Positions 60,252 to 64,000 of a stretch of 64,000 bases of DNA are shown here, in pieces (the stretch's first letter is position 1; each line of letters begins with the position of its first letter). Both the position numbers and the translations under genes were made by a program. The DNA comes from Methanolobus tindarius DSM 2278 (GTDB taxonomy: Archaea; Halobacteriota; Methanosarcinia; Methanosarcinales; Methanosarcinaceae). The stretch spans positions 310,001-374,000 of the forward strand of contig NZ_AZAJ01000001.1 in assembly GCF_000504205.1 (NCBI RefSeq), given 5' to 3'. Under the pieces are notes generated by a model. It did not search any database. It was not told the origin of the DNA and saw only the letters and a program-made list of their open reading frames with translations.

Positions 60252-62993
60252 TTATTGTACTAACCAATCATGAATTAATTCTTGAAATCGATCTCCTGTT
60301 AACTCTTCACCTGTTTCAGGCACAGGAGTCATTGTGAGCCAGCATTTGACTGCAGCATGAAACTCATCCCCTGTGATAATGATGCCTTCATCGGAATCTA
60401 TATCATTCCAGGGATTCCAATCAGTTGAATTCTGTTCTGTAACAGTTATGTAAGACTTTTTTAGTTCAATATCACTACCTTTGGAATTGCTCACCTTTAA
60501 CGAGACAGCGTACACCCCAGATTGATTGAAAACGTACACTGGATTTTGTTCAATAGAATCAACAGTACCATCATTTTCAAAATCCCATTCCCAGGATGAT
60601 GCATTAACAGAAGCATCGGAAAAAGCCACTGATAATGGAGATTCTCCTATTGTTACATTTGATGTAAAGGCTGCTTTTGGTAGTATACTTGTACTGAGAT
60701 TCCCAAATGCATACACCCTTCCATCATCACCGATCGTATATACAATTCCATCAGAAATAGCAGGAGAAGCACCCCCACCATTATAGCTCCAAAGAACTTC
60801 TCCTGAAAAAGCATCTAGAGCATAAGTATAGTCATAACTGAAAGAAGTCTTCGTTTTTCCAACAAACACCTTTCCACCAGCTACAGCAGGAGAATTACTC
60901 CAACCACCAAGGTCATCATCATCTTCATCGGTTTCCCATACAGTTTCACCAGTAGTAGCATTAAAACAATATACTCGACGTGTACTATAGCCACCAGTTA
61001 AGTATATGTTACCATATGCACAAGCAGGACAAGAATCAGTTCTTCTTATTGTTTTTTCCCACAGAACAGTGCCATCATGTTTGTCCATTGCATAAATACC
61101 ACCATCCCCGTTCCAATTGTATTTCGTGAAATATACAATATCATTGTAAATGCTTGCAGTCCCACTAGGCTCATTGTAAACTGACTTGTGCCATATCAAC
61201 TCTCCTGTATCTGCATCAACACAATAGAGATCACCTTTGTTCTCTTGCATCTTGCAAGATGAAAAATACACCATCCCTTCAGAATATGCAGGTGTAACAA
61301 GCGCATTGCCATTTACTTTATAAGACCAAATCTCTGTTCCGTTTGACTCATACGAACAATAGTAATGACTTCCAGAATAATCCCCCACATAGACTTTTCC
61401 ATTAACAATCATGTTTCCTCCGTTAACAGAATCATATCTTGCACAGGAAACATTGCCATTATAATAACATGGAGAGGCCCATGAGGAATAATCTGCACTG
61501 CCAGAACCATACCCCCCCTCATATTCCCCTGTATACATATCAAGTGCTTTTATTTCAGGACCGTCAATGGTAGCATACAACCCGTTTTCATCGCAGTTTA
61601 CAAACACTTTACCTTCAGCTACAACTGGCGAAGAACTGGTAACCGCATCGATAGCAGCGCTTACCCATAATAATTCATTTGTATCAGGTGCATTTCCAGG
61701 ATAAAAACCAGTATGCTCCACATCCTTATGGAATTGATACCAGTTAAAATCAATATTTTCATACTCAGAAGAAACTGATTGTACCAATACATTATTATTT
61801 TCATTTGACTCATTTATCTTGCAATTATAATCAACTGTTGTCACAACCTGATAGATTCCAGATTCAGGAGGAAGCCATGTGAAAGCAACAGAAGTGTTTT
61901 CACCTGCTTTGAGGGAGGTTACTATCTGATATGCAAGTTCGTTACCATCTATTGCCAGTGAAACTCCAAAACTACCCGCATCCGAGGTTCCGCTGTTCTC
62001 AATGCGAACTCGTATTCTGTTTGGTTGTTCTGCAACTACAGTTTCGGAATCAAAAGATATTGGTACAAGATCTGAAGCATTACCATTATCATCTGAAACA
62101 TAATTTTCAAATTTAGCCATTAAAGGATAATTATCTTCAACAATAGAATCTAAGAATGCATATGACGTATCACCAATACCATCCTGATTCAAATCGTCAC
62201 CATCATATGTATCCCAATAATTTCCAAGAAAAGTGGTATAGTTAGAGTTGTTGATAAAGTATGAATAGAAATCAGTAGTATTCCAAATAACTGATGAAGG
62301 TGTAATACTTGCTACAATATCAGCATCGTTTGAATAAAAATTATTTAAATATATTTTATTGCCACTACCAGACCCCCATAAATCAATAGCACAGGTGTTG
62401 TTCTGGAAATTGTTCTTTGATACAGTATTAGACTTACTACCAATATAAAGACAAAGTGCAACACAATCGTTATCTGAAAAGACATTTCCCGTAAATGTAC
62501 CTCCATTACCTAAACTATAAATGGCAAAATAATCTCCAGTGCATTTTTTAACGATGTTATTTTCAAAAACAAGATTATCACTGCCTTTACTAATGAAAAT
62601 TCCATATTTATGGGTCAAACTATCAAATATACAATTGACGATGTTACAATCATCTGCTTCCACTTCAACACCATTAGAACTATTAATTACAGATACCCCT
62701 TCAAGTGTACAACCGGAAGCCTGCATTTCAATATTATCTCCAGAAAGATCAAATATTACATTTTTAGGATCAGAACCAACTATATAAATATCATTTTTAG
62801 TGAAGTCTATTTTTCCATAGGTCCCATCCTCAAGATATATTGTGTCACCTGATAATGCATTGGAAAGTGTGTCTGAAAGGGTGGAATCATTTGTAGCAGT
62901 CCAGACTGTAGCAGAACATGATACTGTCATTAACAGAAATACTAAATTGATTAGTATAATTTTACAGAACCTTTTTCCTTTTCCAATTAACAT
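60252..62993 (-). CDS. Large secreted NosD beta-helix - CARDB - PQQ propeller - PKD protein
   Basis: 913 residues. Domains in order: signal sequence (1-28); right-handed beta-helix of NosD/CASH type (30-290, with repeated NxFxxN turns such as FENNIVKKC and VSKNNFQNN); a CARDB-like beta domain (305-395, RVRIENSGTSDAG); PQQ-type beta-propeller (400-770, recurring SPVVAEGKVFV, ALDAFSGEVLWSY, YNDIVYFTK); a PKD domain (780-855, WEWDFENDG); and the C-terminal module WNPWNDIDSDEG...GDRFQELIHDWL. The same module ends the partial gene at the window edge and the remnant at 48.6 kb. It is likely a cell-envelope or matrix protein; the ligand is unknown. Confidence 0.82.
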   Translation of the reverse strand: MLIGKGKRFCKIILINLVFLLMTVSCSATVWTATNDSTLSDTLSNALSGDTIYLEDGTYGKIDFTKNDIYIVGSDPKNVIFDLSGDNIEMQASGCTLEGVSVINSSNGVEVEADDCNIVNCIFDSLTHKYGIFISKGSDNLVFENNIVKKCTGDYFAIYSLGNGGTFTGNVFSDNDCVALCLYIGSKSNTVSKNNFQNNTCAIDLWGSGSGNKIYLNNFYSNDADIVASITPSSVIWNTTDFYSYFINNSNYTTFLGNYWDTYDGDDLNQDGIGDTSYAFLDSIVEDNYPLMAKFENYVSDDNGNASDLVPISFDSETVVAEQPNRIRVRIENSGTSDAGSFGVSLAIDGNELAYQIVTSLKAGENTSVAFTWLPPESGIYQVVTTVDYNCKINESNENNNVLVQSVSSEYENIDFNWYQFHKDVEHTGFYPGNAPDTNELLWVSAAIDAVTSSSPVVAEGKVFVNCDENGLYATIDGPEIKALDMYTGEYEGGYGSGSADYSSWASPCYYNGNVSCARYDSVNGGNMIVNGKVYVGDYSGSHYYCSYESNGTEIWSYKVNGNALVTPAYSEGMVYFSSCKMQENKGDLYCVDADTGELIWHKSVYNEPSGTASIYNDIVYFTKYNWNGDGGIYAMDKHDGTVLWEKTIRRTDSCPACAYGNIYLTGGYSTRRVYCFNATTGETVWETDEDDDDLGGWSNSPAVAGGKVFVGKTKTSFSYDYTYALDAFSGEVLWSYNGGGASPAISDGIVYTIGDDGRVYAFGNLSTSILPKAAFTSNVTIGESPLSVAFSDASVNASSWEWDFENDGTVDSIEQNPVYVFNQSGVYAVSLKVSNSKGSDIELKKSYITVTEQNSTDWNPWNDIDSDEGIIITGDEFHAAVKCWLTMTPVPETGEELTGDRFQELIHDWLVQ

Positions 62994-63087
62994 TCTTCCC
63001 CCTACAACACCTATCGAACACAGAAATTATGACATTAATATTTGATAAGTGAATATAAGATGCATTTTGCTATTCAGCTTTTTAGAC

Positions 63088-64000
63088 TCATGATTTTGTA
63101 AGCCATTTATTGATTAATATCTGGATTCTGTCACCATCAATAGTAGCTCCCGTAGTTGGTGCACCCTCTCGAGTAATCCAGCAGTGAATAGCTTGCTGGA
63201 ACTCATCACTACTTAACTTTTCTTCAGAATCAGAATATGGATCATCCCATGGATTCCACTCGGCAAGAGCAAAAAGATAACCGGCATCATTTCCATAATA
63301 GATGACACCATCTTTTATTACAACACCATGAAGAGTGTAATCATTCTTTTCTTCAGATGGTTGGTAATACCATTGAAGATCAGGTTCGATATTTTCAGTT
63401 GAATCTTTAAAACAATAAACTCTGCTATCTTCTGTGTTGGTTGTAAAATAAATGTATATGTCTCCATATGCATCTTCATATGCAGTAGAAATTACCGGTG
63501 ATGCCTGAATACCACCATTTGCTGTATAGTTCCAGATTACTGACAGATCTGATTCATTCAGACAATAAAAATCATGATTACCTGTAAATTTGCCTGTTCC
63601 AACGTATATTCTTCCATTATAAACTGCTGGAGTAGAAGTACTTGAACCAATATAGACTTTATTTGCATCAGAGGTATCAAATTTACCTGAATATTCTACT
63701 CCAATATAGAAACAGTAACCAGCTTCTGAAACTGAATAAATACGCCCGGTTTTGGGAGAATATGTGATTGAGGCTCTTATTTCTTCCCGTTCACCATTGT
63801 AGCCAAATCCTAATAATTCTGAGACATTAACCTCATCAATTAATGTGCCATCGTCTTTATCTATCGATGTTATGTGGAGTGCATCATCCCCATATATAAC
63901 GGAATTTTCAATTATTGTAGCTCCGGCATAATAGTATCCTTTTTCATCTGATGAGGAAACTCTTGACCAGACTTCGTTACCTGATTCGTCATAGCAGTAA
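63088..64000 (-). CDS. Partial PQQ-propeller surface protein (start lies outside the window)
   Basis: An uninterrupted leftward frame from the window edge to the TGA at 63088-63090 gives about 304 residues. It shows PQQ-type propeller repeats (for example TPAVYNGRIYVGTGKF and SPVISTAYEDAYGDIYIYF), then WNPWDDPYSDSEEKL and the shared C-terminal module SDEFQQAIHCWI...GDRIQILINKWLTKS. It is a close relative of the downstream 913-residue protein and may come from tandem duplication. The N-terminal part, signal peptide and any NosD region are not visible. Confidence 0.8.
   Translation of the reverse strand, partial: YCYDESGNEVWSRVSSSDEKGYYYAGATIIENSVIYGDDALHITSIDKDDGTLIDEVNVSELLGFGYNGEREEIRASITYSPKTGRIYSVSEAGYCFYIGVEYSGKFDTSDANKVYIGSSTSTPAVYNGRIYVGTGKFTGNHDFYCLNESDLSVIWNYTANGGIQASPVISTAYEDAYGDIYIYFTTNTEDSRVYCFKDSTENIEPDLQWYYQPSEEKNDYTLHGVVIKDGVIYYGNDAGYLFALAEWNPWDDPYSDSEEKLSSDEFQQAIHCWITREGAPTTGATIDGDRIQILINKWLTKS

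Noticed and set aside
1-64000. CRISPR arrays, intact insertion sequences, tRNA or rRNA genes, prophage
   Set aside because: No regularly spaced repeats, transposase or integrase frames, cloverleaf-like sequences or phage structural genes were recognised on either strand.

Overview
The window reads as part of the chromosome of a methanogenic archaeon, most likely a member of the Methanosarcinaceae such as Methanolobus or a close relative. This is inferred from gene content: FmdE-family proteins, type IV pilins with archaeal N-termini, PKD/NosD/PQQ surface proteins, PGF-type sorting tails, TATA-box promoters and low G+C. No rRNA, tRNA, CRISPR array or intact insertion sequence was seen. The recurring theme is handling of metals and metallo-tetrapyrroles at and across the cell envelope.

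Region 1 (about 1-22.6 kb) looks like an extracytoplasmic tetrapyrrole/iron locus. The minus strand carries a secreted tandem CbiX-like chelatase fused to an FmdE-like region, a small surface protein and a methyltransferase. The plus strand carries two surface proteins with a shared domain (called domain A here), a cohesin-like membrane-anchored protein, a 1,806-residue CobN-family protein with a signal peptide and C-terminal membrane anchor, and then a DUF2162-like membrane protein, an ExbB/MotA-type channel and a DUF2149/ExbD-like protein. The order CobN - DUF2162 - ExbB - DUF2149 matches my recollection of the bacterial hmuSTUV haem-dechelatase operon. Facing it are a DtxR-family regulator and a heterodimeric ABC transporter of the exporter fold. 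CCTAA/TTAGG-rich repeats lie before several of these transcription units.

Region 2 (22.6-39.1 kb) holds a flavodoxin, a methyltransferase, a CooC-like ATPase, a PGF-tailed surface protein and a doubled BtuCDF/FecBCD-type importer (two binding proteins, two permeases, two ATPases). Convergent to it is a five-gene Nik/Dpp-type importer, followed upstream by an FmdE protein and a flavin reductase-like protein.

Region 3 (39.7-49.4 kb) is a tight six-gene operon: CbiZ amidohydrolase, lipoprotein binding protein, permease, ATPase, a fused NifH-NifD-like protein and a NifK-like protein. Four of the five junctions are 4-nt start/stop overlaps. Three cysteines in the D half plus one in K resemble the four-ligand cluster of tetrapyrrole reductases rather than a nitrogenase P-cluster. 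Two related ArsR-type regulators flank it.

Region 4 (49.5-64 kb) is a type IV pilus-like locus on the minus strand: a GspE-type ATPase, a TadC/GspF-type membrane protein, four short pilins that look like a duplicated pair, two further pilin-like proteins, and large PKD, NosD and PQQ-propeller surface proteins. The last gene runs off the window. A C-terminal module shared by two of the large proteins also survives as an isolated fragment at 48.6 kb.

The two strongest candidates for undescribed systems are the archaeal Hmu-like surface dechelatase locus with its domain-A/cohesin/dockerin proteins, and the CbiZ-transporter-NifHD/NifK-like operon.
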